Source: an uncultured Bacilli bacterium
Lineage (GTDB): Bacteria > Bacillota_I > Bacilli_A > RF39 > UBA660
Reading direction: 5' to 3'
DNA: 50,901 nt
Assembly (NCBI GenBank): GCA_947628145.1
Contig: CANQYU010000003.1
Span: 1-50,901 of the forward strand
The notes under the pieces are model-generated. The model had not been told where the DNA came from, made no database searches, and worked only from the letters and a program-made list of their open reading frames with translations. This document shows, one piece after another, positions 34,489 through 41,711 of this stretch. A program made the translations under genes and the position numbers. Every line of letters starts with the position of its first letter. The stretch's first letter is position 1.

Positions 34489-36259
34489 CTCTAGATTTAC
34501 CTTTTAGTTGAGCATAAATATTATCAAAATATTTATAATCAGGTTTAGTCGCATTTAAATAAGGAATATTATCAGTAAGAATAAAATCAGTTGGTATTTC
34601 AAAAGGATATAAAGCACCACTATCTATAACTAATTTTTTAATCTTTTCCTCATCCATATCTTCTAAAGAATTTGGTACAAAGAAAGCCACAAATTCTTCC
34701 CAAGAACGACCTGTCTCCGTCATTATAATTGCACAATCTTTAATAAAAGGTAATGCTCGTATTTTAGCTTCGATAGTATCCAAAGAGAATTTAAAATCTT
34801 CTCTCGTAACTACTCTGGTTGTTCTTCCTGTAATATGAACAAAACCAGTCTCATCCATATATCCTAAATCTTTTGTATCAAACCATTCTTCTCCATCTTT
34901 ATAAGTTTTAGCTTCTTCAGTTTCTGTTGGTAAATTTTCATATCTTAAAAATCTACTATCACTTTGTTCAAAAACTAAACCAATTTCTCCAGGTTTAACT
35001 AATTCTTGAGTATCTTTATTAACAAATATTAAATTAGTTCCAATTACTGGATAACCAGCACTACCATTAATATTTTTAGTATTACTATTTGCTGTAATTG
35101 CTCCCGCAAATTCATTTTGTCCGTAAGCATTACAAATTTCTCCTTGATAACCTTTCTTACGAGCTAATTCCATCATATTATCAAGTTCTTCTTTATCCAT
35201 TTTAGAACCTGCGCCCAAAATTGTTCCAATATAAGACATATCTTTTATATCTTCGTCACTCATAATAAGTCTTATAAATACTGGGGCTGTAAACGTACTA
35301 ACTTTGGCATCATTTCTTAAATTATATTTTTCTTTATAACTTGGAAATTCTTTAATAAAAGTATTTAATTTATTAGATAAATCAGGAGTACCATTACCGC
35401 CAATGGAAATAACCTCCGCTCCACTTAAAATTCCTGTATATAAAGTTGTTACTAAACCAAGACCAATTTGAGACGGAATATTTTTAATTAAAACATCTCC
35501 ATCATTAATTGGTGCGTCTAAAAATAGCATTTTTTGAGCCGCGGAATTTATACTAAAATCTGTATGACTAATTGGTTTAGCAGGACCCGTAGTTCCACTA
35601 CTATTTATAATTAAAGTAACTTTTCCATCTTGATAAGCTGCTGCTTCCTTTTTAACATTTTGGCTATTATATAATTCTTCATAAGTAGTTATACCATCAT
35701 GTTTTTCTTTAGCATTGGCTACCACTACTTTAATATTCTTTTCATTAATTACGGGATTTAAAGGTAAAAAACATTCATCCATTACAATTAAATCTAAATT
35801 ACATTCTTCTACATTGTGTTTCATTGATGGAACAGCTTTCATATAATCGATATATTTACTAGTTGCTCCCAGTTTACTTACTGCTAAAAGGTTAACTATT
35901 TCTTCAATACTACCATTAAGCATTACTCCAACCATTGATTTATCATTAATACCTAATTCGTCTAATCCATTTGCAGCTTTATCAACAAGTTCTAAAACCT
36001 CTCTATGTGTATATCTTTTTTTCGTTTCAAAAACATAAATAGCCGCCTCATCTAAATGTTTTAAAGCATAATTTTTATAGGTTGTATAAAAAGTATTATG
36101 TACATCAAAATAAGCTTTTTCATTATCTCGATAATTAACAGTCCAAGGTTTATCAACATATACTTGTCCTGTAAGTGGTCCATATGTTTTTCCTAAATGA
36201 ATATCTCTTAAATATAAATCTCTTAATATTTTTTCACTAATATTATTATTTAATTCCAT
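34472..36259 (-). CDS. AMP-dependent acyl-adenylating enzyme (ANL family)
   Basis: A 595-residue member of the acyl-CoA synthetase / NRPS adenylation / luciferase superfamily, which activates a carboxylic acid as acyl-AMP. Seen in order: phosphate-binding loop LIINSSGTTGPAKPISH, the A5 region NAYGQNE, WFDTKDLGY with the ribose-binding Asp, and the hinge GRTTRVVTREDFKFSL. In the C-terminal part the usual catalytic Lys region appears as YLNATKPDYKYF, which differs from the common NGKxxR form. No carrier protein or thioesterase is next to it, so the acceptor (CoA or other) and the acid are unknown. Good RBS (GGAGG). Confidence 0.85.
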   Translation of the reverse strand: MELNNNISEKILRDLYLRDIHLGKTYGPLTGQVYVDKPWTVNYRDNEKAYFDVHNTFYTTYKNYALKHLDEAAIYVFETKKRYTHREVLELVDKAANGLDELGINDKSMVGVMLNGSIEEIVNLLAVSKLGATSKYIDYMKAVPSMKHNVEECNLDLIVMDECFLPLNPVINEKNIKVVVANAKEKHDGITTYEELYNSQNVKKEAAAYQDGKVTLIINSSGTTGPAKPISHTDFSINSAAQKMLFLDAPINDGDVLIKNIPSQIGLGLVTTLYTGILSGAEVISIGGNGTPDLSNKLNTFIKEFPSYKEKYNLRNDAKVSTFTAPVFIRLIMSDEDIKDMSYIGTILGAGSKMDKEELDNMMELARKKGYQGEICNAYGQNEFAGAITANSNTKNINGSAGYPVIGTNLIFVNKDTQELVKPGEIGLVFEQSDSRFLRYENLPTETEEAKTYKDGEEWFDTKDLGYMDETGFVHITGRTTRVVTREDFKFSLDTIEAKIRALPFIKDCAIIMTETGRSWEEFVAFFVPNSLEDMDEEKIKKLVIDSGALYPFEIPTDFILTDNIPYLNATKPDYKYFDNIYAQLKGKSRERTLN

Positions 36260-36321
36260 AATTTTCCCTCCAAAAATCTACTTTAACTATATTATAATAA
36301 TTATTTAAATGCAAGAAAATA

Positions 36322-36351
36322 TTTACACTAATGTATCAAATATGATACAAT
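36322..36351 (+). promoter_or_regulatory. Promoter with palindromic operator
   Basis: TTTACA (36322-36327) and TACAAT (36346-36351) with 18-bp spacing. Between and over the -10 box is TGTATCA-aata-TGATACA (36332-36349), a perfect 7-bp inverted repeat. It is a probable binding site for the small XRE protein encoded just downstream. Confidence 0.65.
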
Positions 36352-36370
36352 TATTACGGTGATTTGACGT

Positions 36371-36637
36371 ATGAAATATGACCCTAGTTATGTTGACTAC
36401 TCCTACGATGGTGGACTTTTAAATGAAATATTTATAAAAGAATTTATAAGATTTCGCAAAGAAAATAATTTAACCCAAGATTTATTCTCGAAATTTTCTA
36501 ATGTTCCCCGTGAAAAAATAGCTCGCATTGAAAATGGTTCTCATTCTCCAAGTATTTTAAATTTATTAAAAATATTAGGCCCTATTGGCTATACTATAAA
36601 AATAGTTAAAGTAGACCATAATAATATTCAAAATTAA
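36371..36637 (+). CDS. Small XRE-family regulator
   Basis: An 88-residue DNA-binding protein. After an N-terminal stretch of about 15 residues, residues about 20-80 form an HTH_XRE domain (FIRFRKENNLTQDLFSKF, then PREKIARIENGSHSPSI, NLLKILGPIGY). The size and the short C-terminal LKILGPIGYTIKIV tail recall HigA-type antitoxins, but there is no toxin gene beside it; the next gene is a cation transporter 33 bp on. Probably autoregulated through the palindrome in its promoter. It could also control the transporter. Confidence 0.83.
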   Translation: MKYDPSYVDYSYDGGLLNEIFIKEFIRFRKENNLTQDLFSKFSNVPREKIARIENGSHSPSILNLLKILGPIGYTIKIVKVDHNNIQN

Positions 36638-36670
36638 AAATTTTTGCTATAATATAGTAATGGTGATTAT

Positions 36671-37531
36671 ATGAATAGATATGAAAGCACTAAAAAAGTC
36701 AGTTTAATTGGTATGTTAAGCAATATTTTTTTGCTTGTCATAAAATTTGTAGTCGCCTATATTTCTCATAGTGAAGCTCTTCTAGCCGATGCAGCCAACT
36801 CTGGAGGAGATATTTTTTCTTCTCTAATGTCTTATATTGGTAATAAAATCGCGAGTCATCCTAGTGATGAAGACCATAATTTTGGTCATGGCAAAGCTGA
36901 ATATATCTTTTCTTTATTAATAGGTATATCTATGCTTTTAGTTGCTTCTAAAATATTTTACGATTCTTTTTGTTCTATTTTAAATCATAGTCAATTTATT
37001 TTTTCCTTTTATTTAGTAATTGTTTGTATTATAACTATTTTAATTAAATTAGCTTTATATTTTTATTGTAAATTAAATTACAATAAACATCATAATATTT
37101 TATTAAAAGCTACTATGCAAGATAATCGTAATGATGCTATATTATCTTTTGGTACTCTTATTTCCGTTATGTTAGGTTTCTTTGGCTATTACTATTTTGA
37201 TGGTATCCTTGGTTGTTTAACCTCTCTTTATATAATATTTACTGGAATATCTATTTTTATAGAAAGTTATAAAATATTAATGGATGTTTCCTTAGCTAAA
37301 GAATATACGGACGAAATAGTAAAATATATTTTAAAAAATAAAGATATAAAAGATGTATCAGATTTTTCGACTATTCCTACTGGTTATAAACATATTGCTA
37401 TTTTAACTATTAATGTTGATGGTAATTTAACTACTTTTAAATCCCATGAACTAGCCGATAATTTAGAAAAAGAAATACCTTTACAATATCATAAAATATA
37501 TAAAGTAATAATTCATGTAAACCCTATTTGA
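36671..37531 (+). CDS. Cation diffusion facilitator transporter
   Basis: A 286-residue CDF-family metal/H+ antiporter. Residues about 10-205 form six membrane helices; the metal site lies in LLADAANSGGDIFSS (helix 2) and in DNRNDAILSFG (helix 5), and HNFGHGKAEYIFSL is the usual signature after helix 2. The C-terminal 80 residues are the cytoplasmic dimerisation domain (PTGYKHIAILTINVDGN). Exports Zn2+, Mn2+, Fe2+ or similar; the D/N-D pattern alone does not settle which. RBS GGTGAT. Confidence 0.92.
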   Translation: MNRYESTKKVSLIGMLSNIFLLVIKFVVAYISHSEALLADAANSGGDIFSSLMSYIGNKIASHPSDEDHNFGHGKAEYIFSLLIGISMLLVASKIFYDSFCSILNHSQFIFSFYLVIVCIITILIKLALYFYCKLNYNKHHNILLKATMQDNRNDAILSFGTLISVMLGFFGYYYFDGILGCLTSLYIIFTGISIFIESYKILMDVSLAKEYTDEIVKYILKNKDIKDVSDFSTIPTGYKHIAILTINVDGNLTTFKSHELADNLEKEIPLQYHKIYKVIIHVNPI

Positions 37532-37754
37532 TAATACTTTTCGGATAGGGTTTTCTTTCGTCTGTTAATCCAATTAAATAATCAATTGAAGTATCATAAA
37601 ACTTAGCTAACTTTTCTAAATGATAAATAGGAATAACTCTAAGTCCGGTTTCATACCTAGAATATTGTACTTGTGTAATTTTTAATATTTTAGCAATATC
37701 TTCTTGTTTTAAATCTTTATCATTTCTAATTTCTTTTAATCTTTCAATTTTCAT
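37524..37754 (-). CDS. XRE regulator of surface-protein cassette 1
   Basis: A 76-residue HTH_XRE protein: LKEIRNDKDLKQEDIAKILK, ITQVQYSRYETGLR and YDTSIDYLIGLTDE. Start ATG 37754 with AGAGGT is chosen; the GTG at 37781 has no RBS. It is divergent from surface protein 1, and the space between them holds a strong promoter with a palindrome over the spacer, a likely target of this protein. Its 3' end overlaps the CDF gene by 8 bp. The same regulator-plus-surface-protein layout is repeated at 39.3-41.5 kb. Confidence 0.87.
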   Translation of the reverse strand: MKIERLKEIRNDKDLKQEDIAKILKITQVQYSRYETGLRVIPIYHLEKLAKFYDTSIDYLIGLTDERKPYPKSIIK

Positions 37755-37798
37755 ACGTTTACCTCTATTTAATTTTGGCACAATACCACTTATTTTGC

Positions 37799-37827
37799 TT
37801 GACTATATATCCAATTGGTTATATAAT
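37799..37827 (+). promoter_or_regulatory. Promoter and palindrome of surface protein 1
   Basis: TTGACT (37799-37804), 17 bp, TATAAT (37822-37827). The spacer holds TATATCCAATTGGTTATA, an imperfect palindrome centred on CCAATTGG, and GGATATA recurs at 37844-37850. Surface protein 2 has the same -35 and -10 boxes with the same spacing and the same AATTTAAATATAA stretch around the start. Confidence 0.8.
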
Positions 37828-37870
37828 TTAAATATAACTAAATGGATATAAAAGAATAAGGAGAATAAGA

Positions 37871-39250
37871 ATGAAAATAGAAAGATTAGAATTAAGTAAT
37901 AATAAACTTAAATATATAGTTATAGGTGTAATAATAACCTTATTATTAGTAATATTAATAAATTATTTAACTACAAGAGCAAGTTACAGAAATACGGAAA
38001 GTATAGAATTAGCTAAAGGAACAATAAATTATAGTTTAGTAGATTTAGAAATAGTAAGTATAACAATAGATGGTTCTCCAAGTGATATTATGCCTGGGGA
38101 TGGATATGCATTAAAAGATACAAGTTATTGTACCGAAAAAGTAGGAGACACCGATACACCAAGTGATACCATAGAATTAACATATGAAAATGGGATATTA
38201 AACATAACCCCATATACCACAAAAGGAACAAATTGTTATTTAGAGTTTGAGAAATATGTTCCACCAACTGCGGAAGATATGTTAGCTAAATTGGAAACGG
38301 CCAAAGGAAGCCAATATTCAATAAGTACATTAAGTGCACCAATGACAAAAAACCAAGAGGCTTCTACAAATAAATTGTATAAATATCCTGAAGGAAGCGA
38401 TTATACATATATATTTAGAGGAAATGTAACAGATAATTGGCTCAACTTTGCTGGCCATACTTGGAGAATAATAAGAATAAATAGTGATGGAACACTAAGA
38501 ATAATATTTTCATGCGCCACCGAAGATTGTTTTACAACAACAGGTCCTGAAACAAATGCAGTAACAGGTAGTGCGTATAATTCTTCTATTAATGATAATA
38601 CGTATGTAGGATATTATTTTGGAACCCCAAGTTCAAGTAGTTATGAAGAAACCCATAAAAGTTTAGCCACAAATCCAAGTAATGTAGCAACAGCAGTAAA
38701 AGATTGGTATAACGGAACTGGAGCTATGTCAAGTTATGAAAGCAAAATAAGTGGAAGCACAGGTTTTTGTAATGACCGGAGTTTATATGTATCAAGTGGA
38801 TATGGAAATGGTGCTGGAAATCAAATCTCATTATATGGAGCATATGGAAGATTTGTAGATGCCAGTCAGAATGGTTTAACAAGTGTAACACCGAGTTTAA
38901 ATTGTAGTAGTAATGATTTATTTACTTATAGTAAAGATGCTGGAAAAGGGAATGGAATATTAGAGGTACCAGCAGCATTAATAACCGCTGATGAGGTAGC
39001 ATTAGCCGGAATGTTATATGATTCAGCAGTAACAAGTAATTGGTTATATACGAACGAATATTATTGGACTATGTCTCCGTATAACTGGTACGGTGGTGGT
39101 GCTCACGTGTTCATTTTGACTACCGGTGGCTCTCTCAGCAGCTTCGGCGTGTACTGGACTGCTCCTGGTGTGCGTCCAGTAATAAATCTGAAAGCTAATA
39201 TAAGCATTACCGGAGCAGGAACAACAGATAATCCATTTGTTGCAACATAA
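37871..39250 (+). CDS. Membrane-anchored surface protein 1, likely DGR target
   Basis: A 459-residue protein. A short basic N-terminus and one membrane helix (about 15-36) are followed by an outer part with few known features: SYRNTESIELAKGTINY (about 38-54), a beta-rich region with paired cysteines, then NWLNFAGHTWRIIRINSDG (about 190-208), Gly/Ser/Thr-rich loops and a C-terminal domain ending with GVRPVINLKANI. The latter has the look of the C-type-lectin/formylglycine-type fold used by DGR target proteins, with TMSPYNWYGGGAH in the variable part. No sortase motif. Strong promoter and AAGGAG RBS. Function probably binding of an outside ligand; which is unknown. It is a paralogue of the gene at 39957. 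Confidence 0.78.
   Translation: MKIERLELSNNKLKYIVIGVIITLLLVILINYLTTRASYRNTESIELAKGTINYSLVDLEIVSITIDGSPSDIMPGDGYALKDTSYCTEKVGDTDTPSDTIELTYENGILNITPYTTKGTNCYLEFEKYVPPTAEDMLAKLETAKGSQYSISTLSAPMTKNQEASTNKLYKYPEGSDYTYIFRGNVTDNWLNFAGHTWRIIRINSDGTLRIIFSCATEDCFTTTGPETNAVTGSAYNSSINDNTYVGYYFGTPSSSSYEETHKSLATNPSNVATAVKDWYNGTGAMSSYESKISGSTGFCNDRSLYVSSGYGNGAGNQISLYGAYGRFVDASQNGLTSVTPSLNCSSNDLFTYSKDAGKGNGILEVPAALITADEVALAGMLYDSAVTSNWLYTNEYYWTMSPYNWYGGGAHVFILTTGGSLSSFGVYWTAPGVRPVINLKANISITGAGTTDNPFVAT
39062..39187 (+). repeat. Candidate DGR variable region 1
   Basis: GC-rich segment within AT-rich DNA. Left flank TATTGGACTATGTCTCCGT and the right 24-bp block at 39164-39187 (beginning CCTGGTGTGCGTCC) are shared with region 41271-41399; the part between (39081-39163) differs. 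The differences sit mostly in codon positions one and two and frequently involve A, while third-position C, T and G are kept. That is the trace left by adenine-specific template copying. Confidence 0.7.
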
Positions 39251-39254
39251 AAAA

Positions 39255-39296
39255 CTTGTCTATACTGCTTTTCATTCTTATTCATGTATAGACAAG
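39255..39296 (+). repeat. Conserved hairpin downstream of variable region 1
   Basis: Stem CTTGTCTATAC / GTATAGACAAG with a 20-base loop. No T-run follows, so it is not a normal terminator. The same element with two compensatory base-pair changes and a matching loop occurs after surface protein 2. Confidence 0.75.
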
Positions 39297-39309
39297 ATAT
39301 TTATCATTA

Positions 39310-39336
39310 GGTAGAGAGTAATCTCTATCTTTTTTA
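39310..39336. terminator. Terminator after surface protein 1
   Basis: GGTAGAGA / TCTCTATC stem, GTAA loop, then T-run; A-run on the other side serves the convergent XRE gene. Confidence 0.8.
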
Positions 39337-39343
39337 TAAATAA

Positions 39344-39802
39344 TTATTTTAAGTATTTAGGGTCATTAGTTCTACCTAATAAATAATCCGCGGAAATATT
39401 ATATTTTTTACAAATAGTATATAAAAAAGAAGTAGCAATACTATTTACACCTCTTTCATAAGAAGAAATAGTCGAAAAAGCAGTATTAAGTAATAATGAT
39501 AATTTAATTTGTGTAATTTTATTTTCTTTCCTAAATTCTTTTAATCTTTTACCGCTTAATTCTTTATTTAAATCTTTATTAATATATAATTTATAATTAA
39601 TATTATCAGTTAAATTAAAAATATAATCTAAAGAAACATTAAAATAGTTGCATAAATAATTTAAGTGTTTAATAGGCATAATATAATCTTCAGTTTCATA
39701 ATGACTATATAAACCTTTATGTATTTTTAATATATTAGCCATTTCTTTTTGAGTATTTCCTACTCTTTCTCTTAATTGTTTTAATCTTTCATTGTAGTAC
39801 AT
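39344..39802 (-). CDS. Double-HTH XRE regulator of cassette 2
   Basis: A 152-residue protein with two HTH_XRE domains in tandem: residues about 5-65 (LKQLRERVGNTQKEMANIL, YSHYETEDYIMP, FNVSLDYIFNLTD) and about 82-148 (LKEFRKENKITQIKLSLLL, FSTISSYERGVNS, YNISADYLLGRTND). It looks like a duplication or fusion of two single-domain regulators. It is divergent from surface protein 2, as the single-domain XRE is from surface protein 1. It probably controls the promoter at 39875-39903. No good RBS is visible before the ATG. Confidence 0.85.
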   Translation of the reverse strand: MYYNERLKQLRERVGNTQKEMANILKIHKGLYSHYETEDYIMPIKHLNYLCNYFNVSLDYIFNLTDNINYKLYINKDLNKELSGKRLKEFRKENKITQIKLSLLLNTAFSTISSYERGVNSIATSFLYTICKKYNISADYLLGRTNDPKYLK

Positions 39803-39874
39803 ACTATCACCACAATAATTTTCTCACGAATAATTAGTAGATTAAAAAAAGGACGCGAAATAATGCAATTTTTC

Positions 39875-39903
39875 TTGACTTTGATTATAGCAGATATTAT
39901 AAT
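39875..39903 (+). promoter_or_regulatory. Promoter of surface protein 2
   Basis: TTGACT (39875-39880), 17 bp, TATAAT (39898-39903), followed by TTAAATATAA as in cassette 1. The spacer sequence differs from that of cassette 1, consistent with a different XRE protein binding here. Confidence 0.8.
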
Positions 39904-39956
39904 TTAAATATAAGTTAGAAAATTACAATATGTTTGATAATAGAAAGGAAAATAAT

Positions 39957-41468
39957 ATGAAAATAGAGAAATTAGAATTAAGTAATAAGAAAATAAAATA
40001 TATAGCAATAGGCTTTATAATGTGTGCAGTAATATTCATATTAATAAACTATTTAACAAGTAGAGCAAATTATCGAAATACCGAAAGTATAGAACTTGCT
40101 AAGGGAACTATCAATTATAGTATTGCAGATTTAAATGTAATAGCTATGTATAAAATAGAAGATGGGGAAGATGTAGAAATAACCGAAATGCCAGGAAACG
40201 GTTATCAAATAAATACTACAAAAAGTTATTGTTACACGACTAATAAAGAAGAACATGATACAAAAGTAACATTAAGCTCCGATAAGGATGGCAATATAGT
40301 AATTGGTAATTTAAAAAAAGGAAGCAAATGTATATTTTATTTTGAAGAATATATTCCGCCAACTCCAGAAGGCATGTTGGCTAAATTGAATGAAGCAAAA
40401 ACTAAAACTGGCGAAGAAAAATTTACAACGTCTAAAACTGGAACAAAATTTGATGGAACGGACCAAAGTGGAATAATGAAAGTAACTGGAATTGACAATG
40501 GAGATAATGGAAATACTTTATATGAAGCTCCAGATAATGATGGAACAAGTTATTTCTTTAGAGGACAAGCAAATAACAATTGGGTAGAGTTTGCTAATAA
40601 AAGATGGCGAATAATCCGAATAAATGGCGATGGAACATTAAGATTAATATATCAATGTGGAACTGCAAGTTGTACTGACACAAGAGGTAATAATACCCGA
40701 ATAAATGGGAGCACCGGAATTGCATATAAATCTTCTCCAGATAATGATAATACCTATGTAGGATATTATAATTTAGGAAAAGCCAGTAGCACTTATGACG
40801 AAGCCCATAAGGGAACAACCCCAAGTACCATAGCAGAATATTTGAATACTTGGTATGGAAGCAACTTAGCAACATATGACAAATATATAGACCAAGATGC
40901 CGGATTTTGCAATGATAGACAAAAAGTAACTGGTGCAGGCTCCTCAAGTTATGATTCAGGAACAGGAGCAGGAACCTCAGCAACAAGTTATGCAGCCTGG
41001 GGAAGAGTAGCAAAGAGTAATTCTACTAGACAAACACAATTACCAACATTAAAATGTGGAGTAAGTGCTACAACAGCAACAGCTCAAGAAACGAGTGTAG
41101 AAATAGATAATGATGCTTATAAAAGAGACTTATTTACAAAAACCGGAGCTAGTAAAGGAAATGAATTGCTACAATATCCAATAGGGCTAATAACCGTGGA
41201 TGAGATATTATTAGCTGGAGGTTTTTATGGAACAGCAAATTCAAGTTATTACTTATATACGAACAAGTCTTATTGGACCATGTCTCCGTGTCGCTTGTAC
41301 ACTGACGGTTATGCTGGCGTGTTCGTTGTGTATGATAGTGGCGACTTCGGCAGTGCCAGCGTAACCAGCACTAATCCTGGTGTGCGTCCAGTAATAAATT
41401 TAAAAGCTAATATAACTTTCTCAGGAGGAAATGGTTCAGTTGATACCCCATTCGTAGTAGCAACTTAA
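39957..41468 (+). CDS. Membrane-anchored surface protein 2, likely DGR target
   Basis: A 503-residue paralogue of surface protein 1. It begins MKIEKLELSNKKIKYIAIG, has one membrane helix (about 15-36), the NYRNTESIELAKGTINY block, paired cysteines, NWVEFANKRWRIIRINGDG (about 200), Gly/Ser/Thr-rich loops and a C-terminal lectin-like domain ending GVRPVINLKANI. In the variable part it has SPCRLYTDGYAGVFVV where paralogue 1 has SPYNWYGGGAHVFIL. ATG 39957 has the RBS AAAGGA; the ATG at 39930 lies before it. Strong promoter. Surface binding role inferred; ligand unknown. Confidence 0.78.
   Translation: MKIEKLELSNKKIKYIAIGFIMCAVIFILINYLTSRANYRNTESIELAKGTINYSIADLNVIAMYKIEDGEDVEITEMPGNGYQINTTKSYCYTTNKEEHDTKVTLSSDKDGNIVIGNLKKGSKCIFYFEEYIPPTPEGMLAKLNEAKTKTGEEKFTTSKTGTKFDGTDQSGIMKVTGIDNGDNGNTLYEAPDNDGTSYFFRGQANNNWVEFANKRWRIIRINGDGTLRLIYQCGTASCTDTRGNNTRINGSTGIAYKSSPDNDNTYVGYYNLGKASSTYDEAHKGTTPSTIAEYLNTWYGSNLATYDKYIDQDAGFCNDRQKVTGAGSSSYDSGTGAGTSATSYAAWGRVAKSNSTRQTQLPTLKCGVSATTATAQETSVEIDNDAYKRDLFTKTGASKGNELLQYPIGLITVDEILLAGGFYGTANSSYYLYTNKSYWTMSPCRLYTDGYAGVFVVYDSGDFGSASVTSTNPGVRPVINLKANITFSGGNGSVDTPFVVAT
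41271..41399 (+). repeat. Candidate DGR variable region 2
   Basis: Counterpart of 39062-39187. The left flank is TATTGGACCATGTCTCCGT (one base different), the right 24-bp block at 41376-41399 is identical, and the middle (41290-41375) is one codon longer and strongly different. Sequence outside these blocks is clearly diverged between the two genes, so the shared block stands out as recently copied or under strong constraint. Confidence 0.7.
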
Positions 41469-41470
41469 TA

Positions 41471-41509
41471 CTTGCCTAAACTGCTTTTTCTTATTCAAGT
41501 TTAGGCAAG
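41471..41509 (+). repeat. Conserved hairpin downstream of variable region 2
   Basis: Stem CTTGCCTAAACT / AGTTTAGGCAAG with loop GCTTTTTCTTATTCA. Against the copy after gene 1, one T-A pair is now C-G and another T-A pair is A-T, so pairing is kept while sequence changed. Loop bases TGCTTTT and TTATTCA are shared. Confidence 0.75.
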
Positions 41510-41525
41510 ATATATTGAACTTATT

Positions 41526-41550
41526 GTAGAGTGAAAACTCTACCTTTTTT
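41526..41550 (+). terminator. Terminator after surface protein 2
   Basis: GTAGAGT / ACTCTAC stem with a GAAA loop and T-run. Confidence 0.85.
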
Positions 41551-41711
41551 ATTTTTAATATTTAAATTAAGAAAAAATAGTATTGAATTTAGTTTTAATT
41601 TTTAATTTCCAAAAAACTAATTTAATTTAATCAAAATATAAAGACAAAACAAAAATAATATGTTAAAATAATTTTAGTTATTTAAGAATGTATTAAAGAG
41701 GTGTAGCATAA

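Noticed and set aside
39254..39336. Both hairpins after surface protein 1 as one ordinary tandem terminator
   Set aside because: Only the second has a T-run; the first has none and shows covariation with the copy after gene 2, so it was treated as a separate element.
40594..41013. 139-residue minus-strand frame rich in Leu, His and Tyr within surface protein 2
   Set aside because: Composition is what the reverse complement of Gly/Ser/Asn-rich coding DNA gives; no RBS.
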